NCBI GenBank assembly: GCA_025451135.1
Contig: JANWKW010000117.1
Coordinates: 1-24,057 of the forward strand
Direction of reading: 5' to 3'
Length of the DNA: 24,057 nucleotides
Source: Vulcanimicrobiia bacterium
Lineage (GTDB): Bacteria > Vulcanimicrobiota > Vulcanimicrobiia > Vulcanimicrobiales > Vulcanimicrobiaceae
Shown here: positions 6,618 to 16,741 of the stretch, piece by piece
Position numbering within the stretch: the first letter of the stretch is position 1
How the letters are laid out: each line of letters opens with the position of its first letter
Notes under the pieces: model-generated
Seen by the model: the letters and a program-made list of their open reading frames with translations, nothing else
Told to the model about the DNA's origin: nothing
Database searches by the model: none
Program-made: the position numbers and the translations under genes

Positions 6618-7706
6618 ATGCGCGTGCTGATCTCGGGCTACTACGGGTTCGGCAATCTCGGCGACGAGGCGCTGCTCGACGTCATCGTCACCCAGATCCG
6701 CGCGCGCTTTCCCGAGGTCGAGATCGACGTGCTCTCGGCCGACCCGGCCGGAACGCGCGCGCGCCTGCGGGTCGACGCGACGCCGCGCTGGAGCTCGCGC
6801 GACGTCCGCGCCGCTATCGCCCGCGCCGACGTCGTGCTCTCCGGGGGCGGCGGCCTGCTGCAGAACGCGACCAGCCTCAAGAGCCTGTTGTACTACGTCG
6901 GCATCATCCATCAAGCGGTGAAGGCCAGACGCAAAGCCATGATCTTCGCACAATCGATCGGCCCGCTCGACGTGTTCGGGCGCTTCGTCGTGCGCGAAGG
7001 CTGCAAGGGCATCGCGCGCGCGACCGTGCGCGACGCCCGTTCCAAGGAGCTGCTCGAGTCCGTGCTTCCCTCGATCGCGGTCGAACAGACCGCCGACCCG
7101 GTCTTCCTCTACGACGCCGCCGACGACGATGCGGATCTGCGCGAAGAAGGCCTCGGCTCGGAGAGCCGTCCGTACGCGATCTTCAGCGTGCGCAAGGTTC
7201 CGGCGCTCAAGGACGGGGTCGCGCTGCTGGCGCGCGCCGTCGACCGCCTGGCCGACGAGCACGGCATCCGCTCGGCCTTCTTGCCGCTCGGCGGCACGGT
7301 CGACGCCGAGGTCTCGACCACCGTCATCCGGCTCTGCAAGAGCGGGCCGCTGCTGTTGCCCGAGTGCCCGTTGCCGCGCGCGGCCGCGATCCTGCGAAGC
7401 GCCCGCATCGTGGTCGGCATGCGCTTGCACGCGCTGATCTTGGCGGCGCGTTACGGCGTGCCGTTCGCCCCGATCCCGTACGACCCGAAGGTCCAGTCGC
7501 TCTGCGACGACCTGGGCTATCCGCTCGGCCCCCTGTGGGTGCCGGGCAAGCCCGCGCCCGGGGCGGAGAGCGCCGATATGCTGATCGACCGCCTGGTGGC
7601 CCAGCGCGACGCGCTCTCGACGCACCTGCGGGAACGCGGCGAAGCGATTCGGGCGGCGGCCGCACGTAATTTCGATGTGCTCGGCGAACTGATCCGCGAA
7701 TCATGA
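6618..7706 (+). CDS. csaB: Polysaccharide pyruvyl transferase CsaB
   Basis: 362 aa, starting at ATG 6618, 4 bp after the DUF5693 stop with no clear ribosome site, so probably translationally coupled. Family signatures run through the protein: GYYGFGNLGDEALL at 8-21, LSGGGGLLQNATS at about 74-86, AQSIGPLD, RDARSKELLES, GMRLHALILAARYGVPFAPI near 267-286 and YDPKVQSLCDDLGYP. CsaB uses phosphoenolpyruvate to add ketal-linked pyruvate to a peptidoglycan-bound polysaccharide, the ligand of SLH domains that anchor S-layer or outer-membrane proteins. The length is normal for the family. Its stop overlaps the ileS start by 4 bp (ATGA). Combined with signs of an outer membrane in the window, it suggests an SLH-type tether, as known in Thermus and Deinococcus. 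Confidence 0.92.
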   Translation: MRVLISGYYGFGNLGDEALLDVIVTQIRARFPEVEIDVLSADPAGTRARLRVDATPRWSSRDVRAAIARADVVLSGGGGLLQNATSLKSLLYYVGIIHQAVKARRKAMIFAQSIGPLDVFGRFVVREGCKGIARATVRDARSKELLESVLPSIAVEQTADPVFLYDAADDDADLREEGLGSESRPYAIFSVRKVPALKDGVALLARAVDRLADEHGIRSAFLPLGGTVDAEVSTTVIRLCKSGPLLLPECPLPRAAAILRSARIVVGMRLHALILAARYGVPFAPIPYDPKVQSLCDDLGYPLGPLWVPGKPAPGAESADMLIDRLVAQRDALSTHLRERGEAIRAAAARNFDVLGELIRES

Positions 7707-10531
7707 GCGAGACGGACGATCGCGATTATCGCGCGACCTTGAATTTGCCGCAGACGGAGTTCCCGATGCGCGCCGACCTCCCCAAGCGCGAGCCCGGCCG
7801 GGTCGCGTGGTGGAAGGAGCACGGCACGTTCGCGCGCCGTCTGGCCAAGAACAAGGCCGACGGCAACCCGCATTGGATCCTCCACGACGGGCCGCCGTAC
7901 GCCAACGGCGAGCTGCACATGGGGCATTTCCTCAACATGGTCCTCAAGGACGTGTTCGTGAAGATCGCCCTGCTCGACGGCAAGCAGACGCCGTTCGTGC
8001 CGGGTTGGGACATGCACGGTCTGCCGATCGAGCTCGAGACCCTCAAGCATCTCGGCATCAAGGATTTCCACGCCATCGACCCCCTCGAACTGCGCGAGAA
8101 GTGCAAGGAGCGCGCGCTGTACTGGCTCGACCGTCAGCGCGACGTCCGCGTGCGGATGGGCAACTTCGGCGATTGGGACCATCCCTACATGACGATCGCG
8201 CCGGAGTTCGAGGCGACCATCGTCGAGACGCTGGCCGCCCTCGCCGAGAAAGAGCAGCTCTATCGCGGCCTGCGCTCGACCCTGTGGTGCATCCACGACG
8301 AGACCGCGCTCGCCGAAGCCGAGATCGAATACGAGCCCAAGACCAGCCCGAGCGTCTACGTCCGCTTCAAAGCGACCGACGAACAGGCTGCGGAAGTGCT
8401 GTCGCATTTTGTCGGTGCGGACGTTGCCAGCACCGGGAGTAGCACCGTCATCCCGAGCGTAGGGAGCGAAGCGACCGGAGTCGAGGGACCGCCGCTCAGC
8501 GTCCTCATCTGGACGACCACGCCGTGGACGCTGCCCGCCAACGTCGCGATCGCCTTGAGCGCGGATGCCGAGTACGGCCTCTATCGCGTCGGCGACGAAC
8601 TGCTGGTGCTGGCGACGGTCCTCGCGCCCAAGGCGCTCGGCGATGCCTTCGCGGATGCGACCCGCATCGGCACCGCCACCGGCGCGCAGCTCGACGGGCT
8701 CTCGGTCCGCCATCCGTTCCTCGATCGCGACTCGCTGCTGGTGCTCGCCGACTATGTCGAGCTCGAGACCGGCACCGGCGCGGTCCACACCGCCCCCGGC
8801 CACGGCGCCGACGACTTCGAGACGGGCGTCAAGTACAATCTGCCCATCCTCAACCCGGTCGACGCCCGCGGCATCTTCACGCAAGAGGCCGGCCCGTACG
8901 CCGGCATGCACATCTGGAAGGCCAACAAGCGGATCGTCGAGGATCTGCAGGCGAGCGGCGCGCTCTGGCGGATGCACGAGTACGAGCATTCGTACCCGCA
9001 CTGCTGGCGCTGCCACAATCCGGTGATCTTCCGCGCGACCGCGCAGTGGTTCATCTCGCTCGACATGAACCACCTCCGGCAGAACGCGCTCGACGCGATC
9101 GCGAAGGTGGCGTACACCCCGGAGTGGGGCCAGAACCGCCAATCGCAGATGATCGAGACGCATCCGGAGTGGTGCGTCTCGCGTCAGCGTACGTGGGGCA
9201 CGCCCATCCCGGCGCTGATCTGTCAGCGCTGCAACGATTCCTTCTTGGATCCGGCCGTCGCGCGTCGTGCGGCCGCGCGCTTCCGCGTCGCCGGCGCGGG
9301 CACGTGGTGGAGCGATCCGCTCGAGACGTTCGCGCCGGCCGATTCGACCGTCTGCCCGAAATGCGGCTCGACCGCCTTCGAACGCGAGAAGAACATCGTC
9401 GACATCTGGTTCGAATCCGGCGTCACGCACTTCGCCGTGCTCGGCACGCCGGATCTGCCGTGGCCGTCGGACCTGGTGCTCGAGGGCGGTGACCAATATC
9501 GCGGCTGGTTCCGCAGTTCGCTCCTGACCGCCGTCGCCGTCAAGGGCACGGCCCCGTACAAGCACGTGGTCAAGAACGGCTGGGTCAACGACGAGCACGG
9601 CCGCCCGATGTCGAAGTCCAAAGGCACCGGCATCGATGCCAGGGATGCGATGGAGAAGTGGGGAGCCGACGTGCTCCGCCTGTGGGCCGCCTCGGTCGAG
9701 TTCGTCGACGACGTGCGCTTCGGTCCGAACGTGGTCGGCCAGGTCGGCAACGTCTACCGCAACGTGCGCAACCGCATCCGCTTCATGCTCTCGAACCTCT
9801 ACGACTTCGGAACCACCGATGTCGTGCCGCGCGAACGGCTCGAGCCGCTCGACGCGCTCGCCTGCGACGTGACCGACGACTTCGCCGATAACGTGGTCGC
9901 AGATTATCACGCCTTCGGCATCCACGACGCCTACCTGCGCATCGTCGAGTTCGATCGCTCGATGTCGAGCCTCTATCTCGACGCGCTCAAGGACCCGCTC
10001 TACTCGCGCGCGGCGAACGACCCGCGCCGCCGCAGCGCCCAGTCCGCGCTGTTCTACATCTTGCGGCGGCTGCTCGCCGTGAGCGCGCCGGTGCTCTCGT
10101 TCACGACGGAAGAGGCCTGGCAGTCGCTCTCGGAAGATCTGCGCGGCGCCGAGCAGAGCGTCTTCGATCTGCCGCTCTCCGTCGCGCACGGCCGCGATAC
10201 CGCCGAGGCCGTCCGTCGCTGGGATCGCCTGCGCGGGCTGCGCGGTCGCGTCGCCGCCAGCACCGAACCCCGCGACTTCGAAGCCCGCGTCGCGCTCTCG
10301 GCCGTCCCGGCCTTCGCGAAAGAACTCGCCGCGCTGGGCGACGGCCTCCGCGAAGCGCTGGTCGTCTCCGCCGTCACGCTGGTCGCGAGCGACGCTGCCG
10401 ACGCCGACGGCACGCTCGAGATCGCTTACGCCCACGGCGCCAAGTGCAAACGCTGCTGGAAGTACCGCGAACTCGGCACCGCCGAGGCGCACGCGGAGAT
10501 CTGCGCCGACTGCGCGAGCGTCGTCGCCTAG
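7703..10531 (+). CDS. ileS: Isoleucyl-tRNA synthetase
   Basis: 942 aa class Ia synthetase that charges tRNA-Ile in the cytoplasm. The ATP-binding HIGH motif is HMGH at 72-75 in NGELHMGHF. The editing domain follows the WTTTPWTLPAN segment (about 272-282) and includes GTGAVHTAPGHGADD. The second ATP motif is GRPMSKSKG (KMSKS equivalent near 635-639, with Pro replacing the first Lys). A zinc ribbon CKRCWKY...CADC ends the protein. The start overlaps csaB by 4 bp. Just before WTTTPWTL the frame carries an insertion-like stretch rich in Ser/Gly/Val, encoded by a copy of the dispersed GTCATCCCGAGCGTAG repeat (8447-8489). The length is normal and the frame is intact. No T-box leader is visible. Confidence 0.97.
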   Translation: MSETDDRDYRATLNLPQTEFPMRADLPKREPGRVAWWKEHGTFARRLAKNKADGNPHWILHDGPPYANGELHMGHFLNMVLKDVFVKIALLDGKQTPFVPGWDMHGLPIELETLKHLGIKDFHAIDPLELREKCKERALYWLDRQRDVRVRMGNFGDWDHPYMTIAPEFEATIVETLAALAEKEQLYRGLRSTLWCIHDETALAEAEIEYEPKTSPSVYVRFKATDEQAAEVLSHFVGADVASTGSSTVIPSVGSEATGVEGPPLSVLIWTTTPWTLPANVAIALSADAEYGLYRVGDELLVLATVLAPKALGDAFADATRIGTATGAQLDGLSVRHPFLDRDSLLVLADYVELETGTGAVHTAPGHGADDFETGVKYNLPILNPVDARGIFTQEAGPYAGMHIWKANKRIVEDLQASGALWRMHEYEHSYPHCWRCHNPVIFRATAQWFISLDMNHLRQNALDAIAKVAYTPEWGQNRQSQMIETHPEWCVSRQRTWGTPIPALICQRCNDSFLDPAVARRAAARFRVAGAGTWWSDPLETFAPADSTVCPKCGSTAFEREKNIVDIWFESGVTHFAVLGTPDLPWPSDLVLEGGDQYRGWFRSSLLTAVAVKGTAPYKHVVKNGWVNDEHGRPMSKSKGTGIDARDAMEKWGADVLRLWAASVEFVDDVRFGPNVVGQVGNVYRNVRNRIRFMLSNLYDFGTTDVVPRERLEPLDALACDVTDDFADNVVADYHAFGIHDAYLRIVEFDRSMSSLYLDALKDPLYSRAANDPRRRSAQSALFYILRRLLAVSAPVLSFTTEEAWQSLSEDLRGAEQSVFDLPLSVAHGRDTAEAVRRWDRLRGLRGRVAASTEPRDFEARVALSAVPAFAKELAALGDGLREALVVSAVTLVASDAADADGTLEIAYAHGAKCKRCWKYRELGTAEAHAEICADCASVVA
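8447..8489 (+). repeat. Dispersed GTCATCCCGAGCGTAG repeat, copy 1 (inside ileS)
   Basis: A 43-bp element beginning GTCATCCCGAGCGTAG (8447-8462) and ending GTCGAGGGAC (8480-8489). The same 16-bp head and 10-bp tail occur at 22613-22647 with a shorter middle. The outer TCCC and GGGA are complementary. In ileS it is read in frame without a stop and encodes part of a loop just before the editing domain. Similar TCATCCxGAGCG-type dispersed repeats are common in several bacterial phyla (general knowledge, not checked here). Confidence 0.7.
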
Positions 10532-10533
10532 CG

Positions 10534-12875
<2,342 letters not shown>

Positions 12876-12898
<23 letters not shown>

Positions 12899-13346
12899 GA
12901 CTCGACAGTATCAGGAGCGCGACGCCGGTCGTGATGCACGCGTCGGCGACGTTGAAGATGTTGGGCCAGATGCGGTAGAAGTCGATGAAGTCGACCACGA
13001 ATTTGTAATGCAGCCGATCGACGATGTTGCCGATCGCGCCGCCGACGATCATCCCGAAGGCGATCCGCACGACCAGCGATTTGTGCGCGCTGTCCTTGAA
13101 CGCCATCCAGAACACCACCAGCACCACGACGGCCATCGCGATCAGCAGGAACGTGTTGCTGCCGAAGAAGCCGAACGCGCCGTGCGTGTTCTGCTCGTAG
13201 GTCCACTTGAGCAGACGGTCGACGACCATCCGGCTCTCGCCCGGCATGAAGCTCTTCACGACCCACCACTTCGCCCATTGGTCGAGGGCGATGACGATGG
13301 CGGCGACCAGGCCGACGGTGAGGGTGTCAGACTTTCGAGTTAACAA
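12876..13346 (-). CDS. lspA: Lipoprotein signal peptidase (signal peptidase II)
   Basis: 156 aa. The start TTG at 13346 is the only usable start before the first helix; it lies inside the end of ccdA (20-bp overlap), so coupling is likely. The polytopic membrane protein has helices at about 10-27, 65-84, 93-110 and 132-152. The catalytic aspartates are Asp119 in FVVDFI and Asp135 in FNVADA, with GNIVDR at 106-111. LspA cleaves prolipoprotein signal peptides after Lgt has lipidated the cysteine. Lgt is encoded divergently just across ccdA. A probable lipoprotein client is encoded at 17797-18156. Confidence 0.94.
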
Positions 13347-14076
13347 AATTCGTATACCATGACGGGAGGAACTGCGTCAGCCATCCGGCGATCGCGGAGT
13401 AGGAGTGGGTCACCAGCACCAGGCCGACGATCACCAGGAACAGGCCCGACGCGAACTCGATCGCCGGCAAGAACCGTTTGATCTTGTTGAGCACCGGCAG
13501 CACCGCGCCGATCGCGAGCGCCGTCAGGAAGAACGGGACCGCGAGCCCGAGCGAGTAGAACGCCAGGAGCAGCGCGGCCTGACCGGTATGCTGCTGCGAT
13601 GCCAGCAGCAGGATGCCGGAGAGGATCGGACCGATGCAGGGCGACCAGCCGGCCGCGAACGCCACCCCGACGACCGCCGAGGTGAAGTAGTTCTGCTTCT
13701 CGTGCCGCGCGTGGATGCGCGTGTCCATCATCAGGAACGGGATGCGGATGAACCCCATCATCTGCAGACCGAGAACGGCCACCACGCAGCCGCCGATCTC
13801 GGCGATCAGGAACTGATGCTGGTGGAGCACGGCGCCCAGGGCGCTGGCGGTCAGGCCGAGCAGGATGAAGACCACGCTGAAGCCGGCGATGAACGCGAGG
13901 GCGTGCGAGACCGCCCGGGCGCGCGTGGTCGCGGTCGCACTGGCCTGCAGCTCCTCCAGGCTCGAACCCGTCAGAAACGAGAGGTAGGCCGGAACGAGCG
14001 GAAGGACGCACGGAGAGACGAATGAAACGAGGCCGGCGAGGAATGCGACCCAGACCGTAGTGTGCGTGGAATCCAC
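13327..14076 (-). CDS. ccdA: Cytochrome c biogenesis protein CcdA (thiol-disulfide electron carrier)
   Basis: 249 aa, GTG start at 14076, six membrane helices. The duplicated half-repeat structure carries the two redox cysteines Cys23 in SFVSPCVLPL and Cys147 in GWSPCIGPIL. CcdA carries electrons from cytoplasmic thioredoxin to extracytoplasmic thiol proteins used in cytochrome c maturation or disulfide repair. No ResA- or CcsB-type partner is in the window. It is the first gene of the minus-strand unit with lspA, rluD and tgt. It faces lgt across 59 bp that contain a 24-bp imperfect dyad. Confidence 0.93.
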   Translation of the reverse strand: MDSTHTTVWVAFLAGLVSFVSPCVLPLVPAYLSFLTGSSLEELQASATATTRARAVSHALAFIAGFSVVFILLGLTASALGAVLHQHQFLIAEIGGCVVAVLGLQMMGFIRIPFLMMDTRIHARHEKQNYFTSAVVGVAFAAGWSPCIGPILSGILLLASQQHTGQAALLLAFYSLGLAVPFFLTALAIGAVLPVLNKIKRFLPAIEFASGLFLVIVGLVLVTHSYSAIAGWLTQFLPSWYTNFVNSKV

Positions 14077-14095
14077 CGCGCTTGTTTATGGAAAA

Positions 14096-14119
14096 CCGCT
14101 TCCCAGGCCTGGCAAACGG
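14096..14119. promoter_or_regulatory. Imperfect 24-bp dyad in the ccdA/lgt divergent intergenic region
   Basis: The core CCAGGCCTGG (14103-14112) is a perfect 10-bp palindrome. The symmetry extends outward through TT/AA (14100-14101 and 14114-14115) to CCG/CGG at the ends, so 20 of 24 positions are symmetric about 14107.5. It sits midway between two divergent start codons. It could be a shared operator; no promoter elements are convincing around it. Confidence 0.4.
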
Positions 14120-14135
14120 CTCTCGAAGGACGGCG

Positions 14136-15011
14136 ATGCAGCACTGGTTCACTTATCCGACAAATGTCGACCCCGTCGCGATCCACCTCGGCAGCTTCGG
14201 GATCCACTGGTACGGCATCTCGTATCTCGTCGGTTTCATCGCGGTCGGACTGTGGATGGCTCGCCCGGCCGGGCGCCGGCGCCTGGGCCTGACCACCGAC
14301 GCGATCCAGGACTTCCTGTTCTACGCGCTGATCGGCGTGCTGGTCGGCGGCCGCTTGTTCTTCGTCTTCAACGACATCGTCAGCCATTGGGGCGCGGACC
14401 AGCTCGCCTACTACGCGCACAATCCGATCAACATCATCGCCGTCTGGCAGGGCGGCATGGCGTTCCACGGAGGCTTGGTCGGCGTCATCGTCGCGGTCGC
14501 GTTGTTCATCCGCAAGCATCCGGGGCTCACGTTCTCCGTGCTCGGCGACGAGATCGTGATGCTGCTCCCGATCGGGATCGCGCTCACGCGCATCGTCAAC
14601 TTCGTCAATAACGAGCTGTGGGGCAACGTCTGCAATCCCGACCACCCGTGGTGCATGATCCCCAAGGCCGACGGCCAGTGGGGGATGGCGTATCGCCATC
14701 CCGTGCAGATCTACGAAGCGTTGATGGACATCGCGGTCCTGCCGATCGTCTTCCTGCTGTACAAGCGCAAGCCGGCGGACGGCGTGGTCGCATGGACGTG
14801 GTTCACGCTCTACGGCATCACCCGCTCGATCGCCGAGGCGTTCCGCCAGCCCGACTTCCACATCGGCTTCATCACCGGCGGTCAGCTCTACGCGCTGCCG
14901 ATGATCGTCATCGGCATCGTGATGGTCGTCGTCTGCGCGCGCAAGGGCGTCCATACCGAGGTGGCGCCGGTGCCGGTCACCGTCGCCGCGGTCGAGCCGC
15001 CGGCGGAATGA
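14136..15011 (+). CDS. lgt: Prolipoprotein diacylglyceryl transferase
   Basis: 291 aa. The start ATG 14136 is chosen for the good GAAGGA site 5 nt upstream and because the Lgt sequence proper begins there (HWFTYPTNVDPVAIHLGSF). An ATG at 14088 would add 16 unrelated residues. About seven membrane helices. Family motifs are FGIHWYGISY (21-30), GGRLFFVF, MAFHGGLVG (108-116) with the invariant HGG, RIVNFVNNELWG (152-163) and HPVQIYEAL. Lgt transfers diacylglycerol from phosphatidylglycerol to the lipobox cysteine, the step before LspA. The stop overlaps the yggS start by 4 bp (ATGA), making it the first gene of the lgt-yggS-sepF-divIVA-leuB unit. Confidence 0.95.
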   Translation: MQHWFTYPTNVDPVAIHLGSFGIHWYGISYLVGFIAVGLWMARPAGRRRLGLTTDAIQDFLFYALIGVLVGGRLFFVFNDIVSHWGADQLAYYAHNPINIIAVWQGGMAFHGGLVGVIVAVALFIRKHPGLTFSVLGDEIVMLLPIGIALTRIVNFVNNELWGNVCNPDHPWCMIPKADGQWGMAYRHPVQIYEALMDIAVLPIVFLLYKRKPADGVVAWTWFTLYGITRSIAEAFRQPDFHIGFITGGQLYALPMIVIGIVMVVVCARKGVHTEVAPVPVTVAAVEPPAE

Positions 15012-15664
15012 CCGTCGCGGAGCGGCTCGCCCGCATCCGCGCCGAGCTGGCAGAAGAACTCGCCGCCTGCGGCCGCACCGGCGGCGTGCGCCTGCTGGCG
15101 GTCACCAAGAAGCAGCCGGTCGAGCGGATCGCCGAGGCGATCGCGGCCGGCATCACCGAGATCGGCGAGAACTACGTGCAGGAGGCGGCCGCCAAGGTCG
15201 CCCTGCTGCCGCCGGTCCGGACCCACTTCATCGGGCATCTCCAGACCAATAAGGCCAAGGCCGTCGCGGCCGCCTTCGACGTGGTCCAGAGCGTCGACCG
15301 CCCCGAGGTCGCCGCCGCGCTGGCGAAGGCCGCCGACGCGCTGGGCAAGCGCCTGGACGTGCTGCTCCAGCTCAACATCTCGCCCACCGAGCGCTACGGG
15401 GCGGCGCCCGAGGAGGCCGAGCGCCTGGCGGAGATCGTCCGCGGGCACGCCGCCCTGCGGCTGGACGGGGTGATGGCGATCGGGCCGGTCACCGGGGACC
15501 GGGCCGAAATATCCCGGGCTTTCGCGCTCGCCGCCAAGACGTTGGCACGTGTAGGTGGAAGTACGCTCTCGATCGGCATGTCGGGCGATTGGCGCGAGGC
15601 GGTGCGCGCGGGCTCGACGATGCTCCGCATCGGGACGGCGCTTTTCGGTCCGCGTACCGGGTAG
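15008..15664 (+). CDS. yggS: YggS family pyridoxal-phosphate homeostasis protein
   Basis: 218 aa single-domain TIM-barrel PLP protein of the YggS/YlmE/PROSC family. The PLP lysine is Lys34 in LLAVTKKQPVE. Other signatures are EIGENYVQEA, HFIGHLQTNKAK, LLQLNIS, LDGVMAIGP and the phosphate-binding GMSGDWREAVRAGSTMLRIGTALFG at the C-terminus. It holds and buffers free PLP in the cytoplasm and has no established catalytic reaction. It overlaps lgt by 4 bp and precedes sepF by 31 bp, the same pairing as ylmE-sepF in Bacillus and yggS-sepF in Cyanobacteria. Confidence 0.95.
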   Translation: MTVAERLARIRAELAEELAACGRTGGVRLLAVTKKQPVERIAEAIAAGITEIGENYVQEAAAKVALLPPVRTHFIGHLQTNKAKAVAAAFDVVQSVDRPEVAAALAKAADALGKRLDVLLQLNISPTERYGAAPEEAERLAEIVRGHAALRLDGVMAIGPVTGDRAEISRAFALAAKTLARVGGSTLSIGMSGDWREAVRAGSTMLRIGTALFGPRTG

Positions 15665-15695
15665 GCCGCCCGCGCTGAAAGGAGAGAGATCTCCA

Positions 15696-16121
15696 ATGGG
15701 AATGTTCAGGAAGATCGGCACGTTCTTCTCGATGCGAGAAGAAGACGACGATTACTACGAAGACGATGCGCCGGCGTCCAACGGACGCGTCGTGCCGCTC
15801 AGCCAAGCGGGCAGCGCGCGCCGCTCCGGGACGGAAGTCAGCGTCTCCGCCCCCCGCTCGTTCGCCGACGTCGTCGAGATCGCCGATGCGCTGCGTTCGC
15901 GCCAAGTCGTGATCGTCAACCTGCAGAACGCGGATCGCACGCTGCTGCAGCGGGTCGTCGATTTCACCTCGGGCGTCGCGTACACGCTCGACGGCAAGAT
16001 CCAAAAGCTCGCCGAGGCGATCTATCTGGTCGTTCCGTCGGGCGTCGCGGTCAACGCCGCCGGCCTGCGCGACGCGATGACCGCCGACGGTTCCCTCGAT
16101 TTCATGGCCAACAGAGGATAA
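15696..16121 (+). CDS. sepF: Cell division protein SepF
   Basis: 141 aa, ATG 15696 with the strong site AAAGGAGAGAG upstream. A short amphipathic N-terminal helix (MGMFRKIGTFFSM) that should bind the membrane is followed by a very acidic stretch (REEDDDYYEDD) and a linker, then the conserved SepF domain from about residue 50 (PRSFADVVEIADALRSRQVVIVNL, RVVDFTSGVAYTLDG, YLVVPSGVAV). SepF bundles FtsZ and ties it to the membrane. ftsZ is not in the window. The placement between yggS and divIVA is the usual one, although ylmG/yggT is missing here. Confidence 0.94.
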   Translation: MGMFRKIGTFFSMREEDDDYYEDDAPASNGRVVPLSQAGSARRSGTEVSVSAPRSFADVVEIADALRSRQVVIVNLQNADRTLLQRVVDFTSGVAYTLDGKIQKLAEAIYLVVPSGVAVNAAGLRDAMTADGSLDFMANRG

Positions 16122-16134
16122 GGTAGCAGGCAGC

Positions 16135-16728
16135 ATGCAGAAGATCACGCCCGTCGACATCCAGCACAAGACGTTCAAGAAAGCGCTGCAGGGATACGAC
16201 CGAACCGACGTGGACCAGTTCCTCGACGATGTGATCGAACAGCTCGAGGACGACGCCCACCAGCGCGCCGCCCTGCAGGCCGAGATCGCCGACCTCAAGG
16301 AGCGCATCAGCCATTTCAAAGCGATGGAAGAGTCGCTGCAGAACACGCTGATCCTCGCGCAGCGCACGGCCGACGAGACCAAGGCGTCGGCGCACAAAGA
16401 GGCGGATCTGATCCGCGAGCAGGCGCGCGTCGCGGCCGACAAGGAGATCGCGCACCACAACGAGGCGATCGGCGAAGTCCGTCGCGAGCACCAGCGCGCG
16501 ATCGAGGCGTGCGAGAAGGCCAAGAGCGAGTTCCGCTCGCTGCTGATGACGCACATGGCGCTGCTCGAAAAGGCGACCTTGCCCGGGCTCGTGAGAGATG
16601 CGCCCGTCCGGGCACAGGCGCCGGTCCAGCCGGAGCTGATCAAGTCGCCCGACGCCGCGCCCGAACTCGGGCTCGAGTCGCCGGATGAGACGCCCAACAG
16701 CGACACGCAGCGCATCACCGTCTACTAG
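16135..16728 (+). CDS. divIVA: DivIVA-domain protein
   Basis: 197 aa, starting 13 bp after sepF. The N-terminal membrane-binding motif (ITPVDIQHKTFKKALQGYD, then VDQFLDDV) is typical DivIVA/GpsB. A long coiled coil follows from about 32 to 145, with many Glu, Lys and Ala. The C-terminus is a Pro- and acid-rich tail that is probably disordered. DivIVA proteins gather at strongly curved membrane, at poles and division sites, and recruit other factors. The link with SepF suggests a division or polar-growth role. The exact role varies between lineages. Confidence 0.92.
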   Translation: MQKITPVDIQHKTFKKALQGYDRTDVDQFLDDVIEQLEDDAHQRAALQAEIADLKERISHFKAMEESLQNTLILAQRTADETKASAHKEADLIREQARVAADKEIAHHNEAIGEVRREHQRAIEACEKAKSEFRSLLMTHMALLEKATLPGLVRDAPVRAQAPVQPELIKSPDAAPELGLESPDETPNSDTQRITVY

Positions 16729-16741
16729 CTCGCAGCGCGGT

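Noticed and set aside
7517..10492. 991-codon open frame antisense to ileS and csaB
   Set aside because: Arg/Asp/Val-rich low-complexity translation with no domain. The plus-strand genes have clear catalytic motifs throughout.
16122..16134. A missing ylmG/yggT gene between sepF and divIVA as a deletion scar
   Set aside because: The 13-bp gap is a normal spacer with no trace of coding sequence. Absence is noted but not claimed as an event.
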